Positions 35,001-40,985 of a stretch of 48,296 nt of DNA are shown here, in pieces. Every line of letters begins with the position of its first letter. The first letter of the stretch is position 1. Source of the stretch: a virus; IMG/VR virus record IMGVR_UViG_3300025083_000062, positions 1 through 48,296 of that record. One strand, given 5' to 3'. Position numbers and translations under genes: made by a program. The notes under the pieces were generated by a model that was not told the DNA's origin, ran no database searches, and worked only from the letters and a program-made list of their open reading frames with translations.

Positions 35001-35432
35001 CATTACCTTATGACCTACAACTTATCTCAGACACTCCATGAAACATTTGATAACTGGAGAAAAGACACACGTCTTGGTGGCCTAGCAAATGGTAAGACTT
35101 ACGATCAAATTGAAGATAATGATTTAAAAAAAGAAGCATTGCTTAAATTTGTAGAAGAGTCAGTAAGTCTTGCTAGGACAGATGCAACAAAGAAACTTGA
35201 AGATGGTCTAGCAAATAATAAGAAATCAGTTAAAGGATATATCAGGCTTAACTACGAAATAAAAAGACAAGAGCTTGGCGTAGAATACTTCGATAGGGCA
35301 GCAGAACAAATATCAAGAGGTGAGTTTAAAACTGCTAAAGATTATTTGATGAACTCTGATAGTCCAAAGCAAGAACTAGAAAGACGACTAGGTATTGTAG
35401 AAATTGCAGGAGATATCTCCAGTACCAGGTAA
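32037..35432 (+). CDS. Largest internal virion/ejection protein
   Basis: An 1131-residue protein, last gene of the rightward module. The GTG at 32037 is chosen because GGAG (32025-32028) is 8 bases upstream; ATG 32049 is the alternative. Residues about 108-180 are Gly/Ala-rich and hydrophobic (G-L-G-S-F-G-L-G-K-L-A-S), residues about 205-235 are a second such segment, and residues 235-290 an Ala/Lys-rich helix. The remainder is mixed helical with short amphipathic stretches. This plan (soluble protein with membrane-active Gly/Ala segments) fits the large ejection protein of podoviruses (T7 gp16-like role). It ends 4 bases before a strong terminator. Confidence 0.7.
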   Translation: MAEEMYTQRAYDSSFMDLKDDKEFQVDLVRFFSGGRYNLSREEMEEVGMDGLTEKFVEHMRVQAWNEVTQAKDLNYLLNKDLHRKGKESFARLQHAWDVSQEAGDDFGDAALDYAEGIFTAPSTYLGLGSFGLGKLASKAAGKAAQVAIRNYTKRLLSKNVVGRSAALGAASGAVTEGAVGAGQSYQLGEQRELASEFTEDVPEFEYTGQDLAKDTAISAAFGGILGSAGGFLSGKTAKSKDAMTAVQEAKRASANVEAKKAANARFKSSNPARQQDAAQRVSDVESVLAAKLGDKTAKVRDPLDPEKVLAGNEILNKLSNPDFDGVFKSGLSMDTMRSLTAATIDIVEELQINEGERITSAIANKIRSGDVAIVDKVNEIRQKYNLSQEQFSLLYLAEVSNAGKILAEQSIISKAARAAGRLTGSDLGRTEFDGLSVDLTTLAQSGISTFNDQVVTELTAEVVKNSAQRSKTFKYIVDPMREIDAARIAFMTSQPATTIRNAASTVLLAGVDVSDEFFRGLVRYGKAAKEGDLIPEPGKTVKRMTATLRGMTWNNAQASLLKDMFAEEMPQTYAAVFNDAMRLELGTASNSMLAKTGRAVNVFNTALDTTFKQAAFFASLDRQLTDQGITVGQFIASGKKLEDLGQDTIRKAYDDANRFTMQRTYVGDESAFGKTARFAVNVNRKVPFLVSGALGIPFPRYVANHLEMLSDYTPVWGHYLAKTPAASDPIKTAEDRVVRQMTGASLLMLGYAAAAEKEGDVDYKSIETAIKGQADVSSSLGFIIGHMYAGDLAYRWKNGLPMPSAGELETVLGGVGDFSADFTFIQELINSSKEGQVTEGFQKAIGNLAATLTYPATISRDFVGQYDYDAAGNPYIRDVMGQNPFDNPGDVSLTGEVTNFHTGVAQATRMLPDIKSIQYTQSFNGETDIPMYSILNPMKVGAMNPLLKQITGVSSEPPMTDIEREFNRMGLKEYQVYKPYAVRNPSVHYLMTYNLSQTLHETFDNWRKDTRLGGLANGKTYDQIEDNDLKKEALLKFVEESVSLARTDATKKLEDGLANNKKSVKGYIRLNYEIKRQELGVEYFDRAAEQISRGEFKTAKDYLMNSDSPKQELERRLGIVEIAGDISSTR

Positions 35433-35436
35433 AAGA

Positions 35437-35463
35437 AAACCCCCAGGGATTAACTGGGGGTTT
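35437..35463 (+). terminator. Bidirectional terminator between convergent modules
   Basis: AAACCCCCAG (35437-35446) and CTGGGGGTTT (35454-35463) form a perfect 10-bp stem with a 7-base loop. The A/T ends give a U-tract in both directions (TTTAGTTT rightward, the complement of AAAAGAAAA leftward). It lies between the stop at 35432 and the stop of the leftward gene at 35467, so it ends both transcripts. Confidence 0.9.
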
Positions 35464-35466
35464 AGT

Positions 35467-35715
35467 TTAAGACGATTTATCTTTTTGTTTTTTATGATCA
35501 AGCATCAGACAGGAATAACAGAATGCTTGACTAACGATCTCGTCTGATCGCATATACTTCCCAGAGGCAAGTAACCCTGACAAGGCTGCTCCTGCGAAGT
35601 AATCCCTAGCAGGTATTTCACCGCTAGGAATCTCTGATTTAATGAACTCTTGGGCTTCTTGCTCAAGGGTTTTATTTTTTGGTGGTCTACCTCTTGGTCT
35701 CTTTTGTTCTGTCAT
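35467..35715 (-). CDS. Small protein with AT-hook-like motif
   Basis: An 82-residue protein, last gene of the leftward module. Residues 5-13 read K-R-P-R-G-R-P-P-K, an AT-hook core (R-G-R-P) that binds the minor groove of AT-rich DNA. The rest is helical with a C-x-x-C pair near the C-terminus and a Lys-rich end. ATG 35715 has GAGG upstream and overlaps the preceding stop (ATGA); a longer frame to 35745 is less likely. A DNA-binding role is inferred from the motif alone. Confidence 0.65.
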   Translation of the reverse strand: MTEQKRPRGRPPKNKTLEQEAQEFIKSEIPSGEIPARDYFAGAALSGLLASGKYMRSDEIVSQAFCYSCLMLDHKKQKDKSS

Positions 35716-35987
35716 GCTACCTCTACTAGTTGTTTGAGATACCACTCAGCCTTCTCCAGATCTTGGGCACCATTCTTGTAACGCCATCTGTGCATGTACT
35801 TTGCAATGTTACCTCTGAGGTAACCAATGTATTCTTCTCTGGTCAGGAAGTCTTTGATGTAGTCAATACATTCTATCTCACCTTGACCGTAGTGGCTTGG
35901 TCTCTGTACTGGATCAAACATATCTTCACACTCTGCACACACACCATTATCATCTAATAAATTATCACAGTCAGGACAGTACGTCAT
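35712..35987 (-). CDS. DUF3310 protein with N-terminal zinc ribbon
   Basis: A 91-residue fusion. C4-x2-C7 and C17-x2-C20 form a zinc ribbon; residues 26-90 (D-P-V-Q-R-P-S-H-Y through E-W-Y-L-K-Q-L) are a DUF3310 (SaV-like) domain, with the typical I-E-C-I-D-Y-I, N-I-A-K-Y-M-H-R-W and K-A-x-W-Y-L blocks. DUF3310 is, to my recollection, the family that includes the T7 gp1.7 nucleotide kinase, so a role in nucleotide metabolism is possible. Both neighbours are coupled through ATGA-type overlaps. Confidence 0.82.
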   Translation of the reverse strand: MTYCPDCDNLLDDNGVCAECEDMFDPVQRPSHYGQGEIECIDYIKDFLTREEYIGYLRGNIAKYMHRWRYKNGAQDLEKAEWYLKQLVEVA

Positions 35988-36436
35988 AGAGTAACTAACT
36001 CCGCTTCAGTGTAAGGGATGTGGTAGAATGTTTCATTCTCTGGCATACGATAGTTAGGACCACTAGGTTTCTGGATACAATCGTCTGTCATCTGTGTCCC
36101 TTTGATTCTCCAGGCTTTGTCGTATGTGTTATTGAATACAACAAAGTAAAGATTATCTAGGTTGTCTTTATACTTTTGTACTAGTCTTCTCTTACGTCCA
36201 GGGATTCTAACTTCTTTCCACCAGTTAGGCCAGTCACCTTTCCATTGTGCCTTACGCTCAACTTCATGGTAGTATGTTTGACCATCCTTTGTTGTGACTA
36301 GGTCAGCATAGTAATCCTCCTTCGAAGAAACAACAGAGTGTCCTTCTCTCTCAAGGATCTTAATCAAAGCTTCTTTAGAGGGTTCATTAACCCTGTCATA
36401 AACATCTTTTCTAAACTTACGTACATGAACTTTCAT
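35984..36436 (-). CDS. Possible PD-(D/E)XK nuclease-like protein
   Basis: A 150-residue basic protein. Residues about 40-63 hold Y-Y-A-D-L-V-T-T followed by H-E-V-E-R-K, an arrangement (Asp, then E-x-K) that fits the core of restriction-endonuclease-like folds; the rest has no recognised motif. The start ATG overlaps the stop of the small gene upstream (ATGA). A role in host DNA degradation or DNA processing is inference; a non-catalytic DNA-binding protein is also possible. Confidence 0.6.
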   Translation of the reverse strand: MKVHVRKFRKDVYDRVNEPSKEALIKILEREGHSVVSSKEDYYADLVTTKDGQTYYHEVERKAQWKGDWPNWWKEVRIPGRKRRLVQKYKDNLDNLYFVVFNNTYDKAWRIKGTQMTDDCIQKPSGPNYRMPENETFYHIPYTEAELVTL

Positions 36437-36588
36437 TTGCCTTGACCCCTATATGGTTTAGTGGCCCTACGTTTATGTTTGTTCATGGAACCATACTTTA
36501 TAGAACCTATTCTCTTAGACTGAGAAGTCTTTTTCTTTAGGGCTTGGTGAGAGTTAGCTGATGCACCAACGATCTGAACCTTAGCCAT
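36433..36588 (-). CDS. Very small basic phage protein
   Basis: A 51-residue, strongly basic protein (Lys/Arg-rich; H-K-R-R at about 38-41, ending Y-R-G-Q-G-K). The ATG has a textbook GGAGGA site 7 bases upstream, and the stop overlaps the next start (ATGA), so it is clearly translated. C-terminal Y-R-G-Q-G-(K/R) is common in small phage proteins. Function unknown; nucleic-acid binding is plausible from charge. Confidence 0.7.
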   Translation of the reverse strand: MAKVQIVGASANSHQALKKKTSQSKRIGSIKYGSMNKHKRRATKPYRGQGK

Positions 36589-36769
36589 TGTCTTTCCTCC
36601 ACATTAGTTCGTGAAGCAGTTTCTTCTGCTCGTAATCGGACAGTATCATCCAATCACGTATTTCGTCAAGTGTTCTTTTACACCCCACACAAAGACCATC
36701 TTCAATACGACAGACCTTTATGCAGGGTGAAGGTATAGTACCCAGTTTCTTTCTACGTTGTCTATTCAC
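36581..36769 (-). CDS. DUF1289 Cys-cluster protein
   Basis: A 62-residue protein. S-P-C-I-K-V-C (14-20) and G-L-C-V-G-C-K-R-T-L-D-E-I (25-37) are the DUF1289 signature, four cysteines (16, 20, 27, 30) that probably bind a metal or Fe-S cluster. The family is common in proteobacteria; its biochemical role is not established. I chose GTG 36769 because it leaves only an 8-base overlap with the RNR gene; an upstream GTG at 36808 would add a hydrophobic N-terminus that looks like a frame shadow of the conserved RNR tail. Its neighbour RNR suggests a redox or metal-related accessory role (inference). Confidence 0.7.
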   Translation of the reverse strand: MNRQRRKKLGTIPSPCIKVCRIEDGLCVGCKRTLDEIRDWMILSDYEQKKLLHELMWRKDNG

Positions 36770-38519
36770 ACTGACGTAGGCCAGTAGCAGGATCGTAGTA
36801 GCAAGCACCGCCCTCTTCTACGTAGTCCTGTGTCTCTTCAACTACAGGTTCCTCTGCTACTTCCTCAGAGGTGGAAGCATTAAGGATACCATAGCGTTTA
36901 CCTGCTGCTCTGAATGTTGTGCAACCAGAAGAACCACCATCGTAAGCATCCATGTAGACCTGCTTAAACTCTTCCCATGTTACGTCTTCACCAACGTTAC
37001 ATGTCTTTGAACATGCTGAGTCAACAAAACGAGAGGCAACGTTCAATACTTTGACGTGATCAAACACTGACAGTTCGTCTGCAGTCTTACCCTTCACACC
37101 AAAGACACGATAGCCATAGTCCTCTACTCGCTCAACCTTGGGTCCATCGAAGGTTTGGATAGTTCTATCGTAGTAATGTGAGAAGACTGGTTCGATACCT
37201 GAGGATACGTTGTCGGCTGACAGACTGATAGTTCCTGTTGGAGCAACAGAAAGCAGATGACTGTTACGAATACCATGATCGCTAATGAGATTGCGGATAT
37301 CATCAGGAAGAGACTTAGCGAAGTCACTCTCCAGATAAGCCTGAGTAAAGAGAGGGAAAGCACCCTTCTCAAGAGCCAACTCAACAGATGTACGATACGC
37401 CACATTCCTAATCACCCCCATGATTTCTTCGAGGGTCTGCAGGAATCGTTCACTGCCGTACTCAAACCCTAGTGCTTCGATAGCATTTGCTACCCCAGTC
37501 ACACCAAGGCCCATACGTCTTTTACTCTTGGCTTCTAACTCCTGTTCTTTCAGTGGATACGTTGCTCTATCTACGACATTATCCATAGCTCTTACGACAT
37601 GTGGAATGTCATTACGTAGTTGGTTCATGTTGAAGACGTACTTACCTTCGTGATCAACTACATACTTAGTCAGGTTAAATGAACCAAGAAGACATGCACC
37701 ATTAGGTGGTAGTGGTTGCTCACCACATGGGTTGGTTGCAGCAATCTTTTCTGTGTACCACAGGTTGTTCTTCTTATTGATACGATCAATGAAGAGAATA
37801 CCAGGCTCTGCCCAATCCCATGTAGAACGTAGGATCTGATCCCACAGTGCAGTAGCACTCACAGTTTTGTAGACACGTCCATCAAACTTAAGATCAAAGT
37901 CTTTGTCTTCTTTCACTGCTGTCATAAACTCGTCAGTCACACCTACAGATATGTTGAACTGTGTCAGTGTATCAGAGTTGTTCTTTGCTGTGATGAACTC
38001 TTCAATGTCAGGATGATCAACACGTAGGACACCCATCTGTGCTCCACGTCTGTGACCTGCTGATGCGATGGTACGACAGACAGCATCAAAGATACCCATG
38101 AAGGATAGAGGACCAGAGGACTTACTGTCCAGTGATTTAATCAAGGTGCCACGAGGACGCAGTGTACTAAAGTCATAACCAATGCCACCACCTAGTCTCA
38201 TGGTCTCTGCTGCACGTCTTGCTGCTTCCATAATCCCATCCATGCTATCCTCAATAGTCATAGACACAAAGCAGTTGTAAGGTGTCACACGTCTTGGTGC
38301 ACCCATAGCTGACTGCACACGTCCTGCAGGTAGGAAGCGTTGGTTGTATAAGATGTTACGAAAGTTATTGAAGTGTGATTCATTATCCTTCAGTGCTTCA
38401 GCAACACGAGTCATTGCCTCACGAAATGTTTCACCCTTACTACGATACTTCATAGCATGAATCTCTTCTGAGATTGATAGTGTTGGGCCGTACTCTGGTT
38501 CTGTGTTTGGAATGCTCAT
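36762..38519 (-). CDS. nrdJ: Class II (adenosylcobalamin-dependent) ribonucleotide reductase
   Basis: A 585-residue enzyme reducing ribonucleotides to deoxyribonucleotides for phage replication. N263-x-C265-x-E267 (N-P-C-G-E) is the active-site radical motif; C83 and C276 form the redox pair; C-terminal C573 and C584 shuttle electrons. H-R-R-G-A-Q-M-G-V-L, M-R-L-G-G-G-I-G-Y and G-C-T-T-F-R patterns are those of class II (NrdJ) rather than class I enzymes, and no small subunit gene is nearby. Class II enzymes need adenosylcobalamin, so the host must make or import vitamin B12. Overlaps MazG (ATGA) and the DUF1289 gene. Confidence 0.9.
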   Translation of the reverse strand: MSIPNTEPEYGPTLSISEEIHAMKYRSKGETFREAMTRVAEALKDNESHFNNFRNILYNQRFLPAGRVQSAMGAPRRVTPYNCFVSMTIEDSMDGIMEAARRAAETMRLGGGIGYDFSTLRPRGTLIKSLDSKSSGPLSFMGIFDAVCRTIASAGHRRGAQMGVLRVDHPDIEEFITAKNNSDTLTQFNISVGVTDEFMTAVKEDKDFDLKFDGRVYKTVSATALWDQILRSTWDWAEPGILFIDRINKKNNLWYTEKIAATNPCGEQPLPPNGACLLGSFNLTKYVVDHEGKYVFNMNQLRNDIPHVVRAMDNVVDRATYPLKEQELEAKSKRRMGLGVTGVANAIEALGFEYGSERFLQTLEEIMGVIRNVAYRTSVELALEKGAFPLFTQAYLESDFAKSLPDDIRNLISDHGIRNSHLLSVAPTGTISLSADNVSSGIEPVFSHYYDRTIQTFDGPKVERVEDYGYRVFGVKGKTADELSVFDHVKVLNVASRFVDSACSKTCNVGEDVTWEEFKQVYMDAYDGGSSGCTTFRAAGKRYGILNASTSEEVAEEPVVEETQDYVEEGGACYYDPATGLRQCE

Positions 38520-38893
38520 CTATTGTCTCCTGATCCTTTTAGTTTTCCACGTCTTTGTCTGTCATCTAGCTTGGCAATGTTTAATTCAAGAACCTCTTGT
38601 AGTCCCTTACCATAAATATTTGCAAGGGCAGTAGCATAGAATACTACGTCACCTAACTCTTTCATGATCTCTTCATTCTGAAAACGAGAGCTATCACGAA
38701 TAAGTTTCTTGATCTTTTCTGCTACCTCTCCTGCTTCTCCCACAAGACCAAGTGTATTCTCTACTAGTCTTGTCTGACCTTCAGTCATAATCTTTTTCTC
38801 TACCCATTTAGAATAAAGATCAGTCCAGTCTACTTCATCACTATCAAAGTTATCAAAGTAACCAAACTTGTCTAAGTCATCTCCACTTATCAT
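38516..38893 (-). CDS. mazG: MazG-like nucleotide pyrophosphohydrolase
   Basis: A 125-residue single-domain MazG protein. G-E-A-G-E-V-A-E (52-59; E53, E56) and E-L-G-D-V (79-83; E79, D82) are the metal-binding E-x-x-E and E-x-x-D motifs of all-alpha NTP pyrophosphatases. These enzymes hydrolyse (d)NTPs to monophosphates; phage copies are thought to tune nucleotide pools. It sits between a small gene and RNR, overlapping both, consistent with a nucleotide-pool operon. The N-terminal ~30 acidic residues are extra. Confidence 0.88.
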   Translation of the reverse strand: MISGDDLDKFGYFDNFDSDEVDWTDLYSKWVEKKIMTEGQTRLVENTLGLVGEAGEVAEKIKKLIRDSSRFQNEEIMKELGDVVFYATALANIYGKGLQEVLELNIAKLDDRQRRGKLKGSGDNR

Positions 38894-39045
38894 TTGTCTT
38901 TCACCTCTATTTCAACGACTTCAATATCGTCAATGTCATATATAGTGTCCTGAAGAATTTCTTCAAGACTCCTCTCAATACTATCTGAAGCAATAAAGTT
39001 TGCCTCAGGGTCTAACTCTATCAGCATTGTTACTTCAAACAACAC
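38890..39045 (-). CDS. Small acidic conserved-type phage protein
   Basis: A 51-residue, acidic protein starting at GTG 39045 with GGAGG 5 bases upstream and ending in an ATGA overlap with mazG. The sequence F-E-V-T-M-L-I-E-L-D-P-E-A (3-15) followed by helix and Y-D-I-D-D-I-E-V-V-E-I-E-V resembles a short beta-alpha-beta protein widespread in marine phages, always next to nucleotide or replication genes. Function unknown. Confidence 0.65.
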   Translation of the reverse strand: MLFEVTMLIELDPEANFIASDSIERSLEEILQDTIYDIDDIEVVEIEVKDK

Positions 39046-39086
39046 AGGAACCTCCAAGTTATATAGCCTAAACTAATTACGTCAAT

Positions 39087-39479
39087 CTATTCTTTCAACC
39101 AATCGTCAGGAATTGATTTATCTGCGTACTTAAAACCGTACTTCTTGCACCAGTCACCATAGGATGACTTGGCACCTTTATATAATTTTGCTCTACTGTT
39201 TTGAAATACAAAGCGAATATCCAGATCAGGAAACTGCTTCTGGATTTCACGATGCTTGCGTCTATCTGTTGAGACAAATCGTCCCTTGGTTTCTATAATG
39301 ATACCATTAGATAAAACGAAGTCAGGTGTATACGTTCTGACTTTTAAGTCAACCCACTTGATTTTTTCTTTCTCGTAGGTAAACTTAATTCCTTTGGAGC
39401 GTAGCTCTTTTGCTACATCATCTTCAAAGCCTGAACGATACCCTGCCTTGAGTGCTGCTGCTCTATACTTCTTGCTCAT
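39087..39479 (-). CDS. Endonuclease I-like Holliday junction resolvase
   Basis: A 130-residue protein like T7 gp3 (149 residues). Y-T-P-D-F-V-L (50-56), then I-I-E-T-K-G (61-66) give D53, E63 and K65 with the same spacing as the T7 catalytic residues; an acidic E19 precedes them. It cuts branched DNA during replication/packaging and, in T7, helps degrade host DNA. ATG 39479 is favoured (basic M-S-K-K-Y-R start) over 39521, which would lie deep in the upstream nuclease gene; overlap with that gene is 17 bases. Confidence 0.88.
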   Translation of the reverse strand: MSKKYRAAALKAGYRSGFEDDVAKELRSKGIKFTYEKEKIKWVDLKVRTYTPDFVLSNGIIIETKGRFVSTDRRKHREIQKQFPDLDIRFVFQNSRAKLYKGAKSSYGDWCKKYGFKYADKSIPDDWLKE

Positions 39480-40332
39480 TATAGGTAAGATCCTCTGGTA
39501 CGTTTGGTTTCTTAACCACATCTACCAGGAGTACGTCACCATTACCATAAACAAATCGTCTGGCCTCAGGCCAACACTTCTTGTTGAACTCACAGAATCC
39601 ACAAGAAGGATGTAGCTTTGTGTTAGGGCTAGTCTTTGATTGAGGTACAGGATCGAAGCCTCTGTCAGGTATGTCACCTGCTACCATCTGCTTGACTTGC
39701 TCTACCTCTTTCTCCTTTTGCTCTAACTCAGGAGTGAAGTCATAGACATCAAGACAGATTGAACCATTGACTTTATCTACAACAAGAAAAGCCCCATGTG
39801 TTTTGTTTGTTACCAGTGGATCGTCCTTGGCTGCATACACATAAGAACTAAGCTGACTGATGTAACCAAAAGGATCATCTTCCCTCAGGTTACCTTCAGC
39901 AAACTTCTTGAATGAGTAAGGAGATGCTGACTTAACATCCACTGTCATGCCATCAATGACTGCATCTCTGTGTCCTGCCAGATCATTGATACGCATACGA
40001 TCCTGCTGTCCTGTTACAGTGTGACCAGATGCCTCGACAATAGCCAAGACTAACTCTTCGATCATGTCACCATAAAAGAACTTCAACAAATCCGATGGAG
40101 CAAGAGGCTTTGCTGTCGCAGTCTCGTTGATCTTATACCATAGTTTTCTTTTGCATGGACTACCAATAGAAGAGAACGACAGATACCCTCTTGGTTTCTG
40201 TGGTGCTCTGAATCTTGAGGTAGCTGCTTTACCAACACGATCACCCATCTTAAGGCTGATCAGATGATCCCAACCTTTGAGACCAAGTATTGTGTCTTCC
40301 ATATCTTTGACGAGTGTGTCGATGCTTGGCAT
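39463..40332 (-). CDS. Cas4/RecB-like Fe-S exonuclease
   Basis: A 289-residue nuclease. Residues about 90-135 carry the PD-(D/E)XK core: G-H-R-D-A-V-I-D (D123) and V-D-V-K (D132, K134); a Q-x-x-x-Y helix (I-S-Q-L-S-S-Y) follows. Cysteines C60 and C244, C247, C253 (C-G-F-C-x5-C) fit the four-Cys Fe-S staple of Cas4/AddB-type nucleases. In place of the T7 gp6 exonuclease it probably degrades DNA 5' to 3' for recombination and host DNA recycling. Same position between SSB and endonuclease I as in T7-type modules. No CRISPR locus is near, so no adaptation role is implied. Confidence 0.8.
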   Translation of the reverse strand: MPSIDTLVKDMEDTILGLKGWDHLISLKMGDRVGKAATSRFRAPQKPRGYLSFSSIGSPCKRKLWYKINETATAKPLAPSDLLKFFYGDMIEELVLAIVEASGHTVTGQQDRMRINDLAGHRDAVIDGMTVDVKSASPYSFKKFAEGNLREDDPFGYISQLSSYVYAAKDDPLVTNKTHGAFLVVDKVNGSICLDVYDFTPELEQKEKEVEQVKQMVAGDIPDRGFDPVPQSKTSPNTKLHPSCGFCEFNKKCWPEARRFVYGNGDVLLVDVVKKPNVPEDLTYNEQEV

Positions 40333-40352
40333 GTCTTATCCTTTTTGTTTGT

Positions 40353-40376
40353 ACCCCCACCCCGAAGGGTGAGGGT
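40353..40376 (-). other. Strong UUCG-tetraloop hairpin between ssb and nuclease genes
   Basis: In the leftward transcript ACCCTCACCC and GGGTGGGGGT form a 10-bp stem (one G-U) closed by the extra-stable TTCG tetraloop. No U-tract follows, so it is not a standard intrinsic terminator; it probably shields the 3' end of the ssb message or sets a processing site ahead of the nuclease gene. Confidence 0.6.
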
Positions 40377-40379
40377 GAG

Positions 40380-40412
40380 CTTCTAGGGAAAGGAAACAGG
40401 GAAACCTAGAAG
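40380..40412 (-). other. Inverted repeat at the ssb stop codon
   Basis: CTTCTAGG (40380-40387) and CCTAGAAG (40405-40412) are perfect complements across 17 bases. The stop codon of ssb (40408-40406) lies within one arm. With the adjacent UUCG hairpin it forms a double-hairpin 3' end. Confidence 0.5.
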
Positions 40413-40930
40413 GGGATTGAGTCCTCTGGTTCTTTTTGGGAGGTGGAAGACGAAGATCCAGAAGAACTCGAATGGTCTGTGAACATTGATCGTGGTTGGG
40501 AGGGACCACCTTCTGATTCATAGACCACATGCTCAAGGACTTGGACACCTAGTAGGCGTGTACCTGTGCGTCCAGTACGTGTAGGATAAACTTCTACCTT
40601 CACGATACCTTCACTGCCATTACCAATAAGACCTTGTTCCTGTAGGTTCCAAGCCTTACCAGTTACGTCAGCAACGATAGGTGCGCCACCCATCCAGTCC
40701 TGTGCGCCTGTATGAGGACGTGACACTGTGACTTTGTAGCCATCAGTAACTTCCTCAATCTTTTTCATGCAACCTGCTTTCTTCAAAGCCTGTGCAGTAT
40801 CTTTATCTGTGGTAACAGTAACCTTGTACTCACCATCAGTTTCTTTATTCCATTCGGCACGATCACGATTGGACTCAAATACTTTTGCCCAGTCTAGTTT
40901 GCCTTTGATGTCGATTTGTGTAGCTGGCAT
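40406..40930 (-). CDS. Single-stranded DNA-binding protein
   Basis: A 174-residue OB-fold-type protein. The core (about residues 20-140) is beta-rich, with G-I-V-K-V-E-V-Y-P-T and L-L-G-V-Q-V-L-E-H-V-V strands; a Ser-rich linker (about 150-165) leads to an acidic tip E-D-S-I-P-F, the classic C-terminus of SSBs that contacts replication partners. It coats single strands at the fork and should interact with polymerase and primase-helicase upstream. It has a very strong GGAGGG site and may have its own promoter in the 51-base gap before it. Confidence 0.85.
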   Translation of the reverse strand: MPATQIDIKGKLDWAKVFESNRDRAEWNKETDGEYKVTVTTDKDTAQALKKAGCMKKIEEVTDGYKVTVSRPHTGAQDWMGGAPIVADVTGKAWNLQEQGLIGNGSEGIVKVEVYPTRTGRTGTRLLGVQVLEHVVYESEGGPSQPRSMFTDHSSSSGSSSSTSQKEPEDSIPF

Positions 40931-40956
40931 GTCGCCCTCCTTTTTTTGATATCTGT

Positions 40957-40985
40957 TATGTAATACTACCCTGTTAGGATGTCAA
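40957..40985 (-). promoter_or_regulatory. Candidate promoter for ssb
   Basis: On the leftward strand a perfect TTGACA (40985-40980) overlaps the polymerase stop, and TACATA (40962-40957) lies 17 bases on. The -10 is weak (3 of 6). This is the only real gap in the core replication genes, which supports extra ssb transcription. Confidence 0.35.

Noticed and set aside
39463-40332. CRISPR-Cas adaptation locus
   Set aside because: A Cas4-like nuclease occurs, but there is no repeat-spacer array and no cas1 or cas2; the context is a T7-type replication module.
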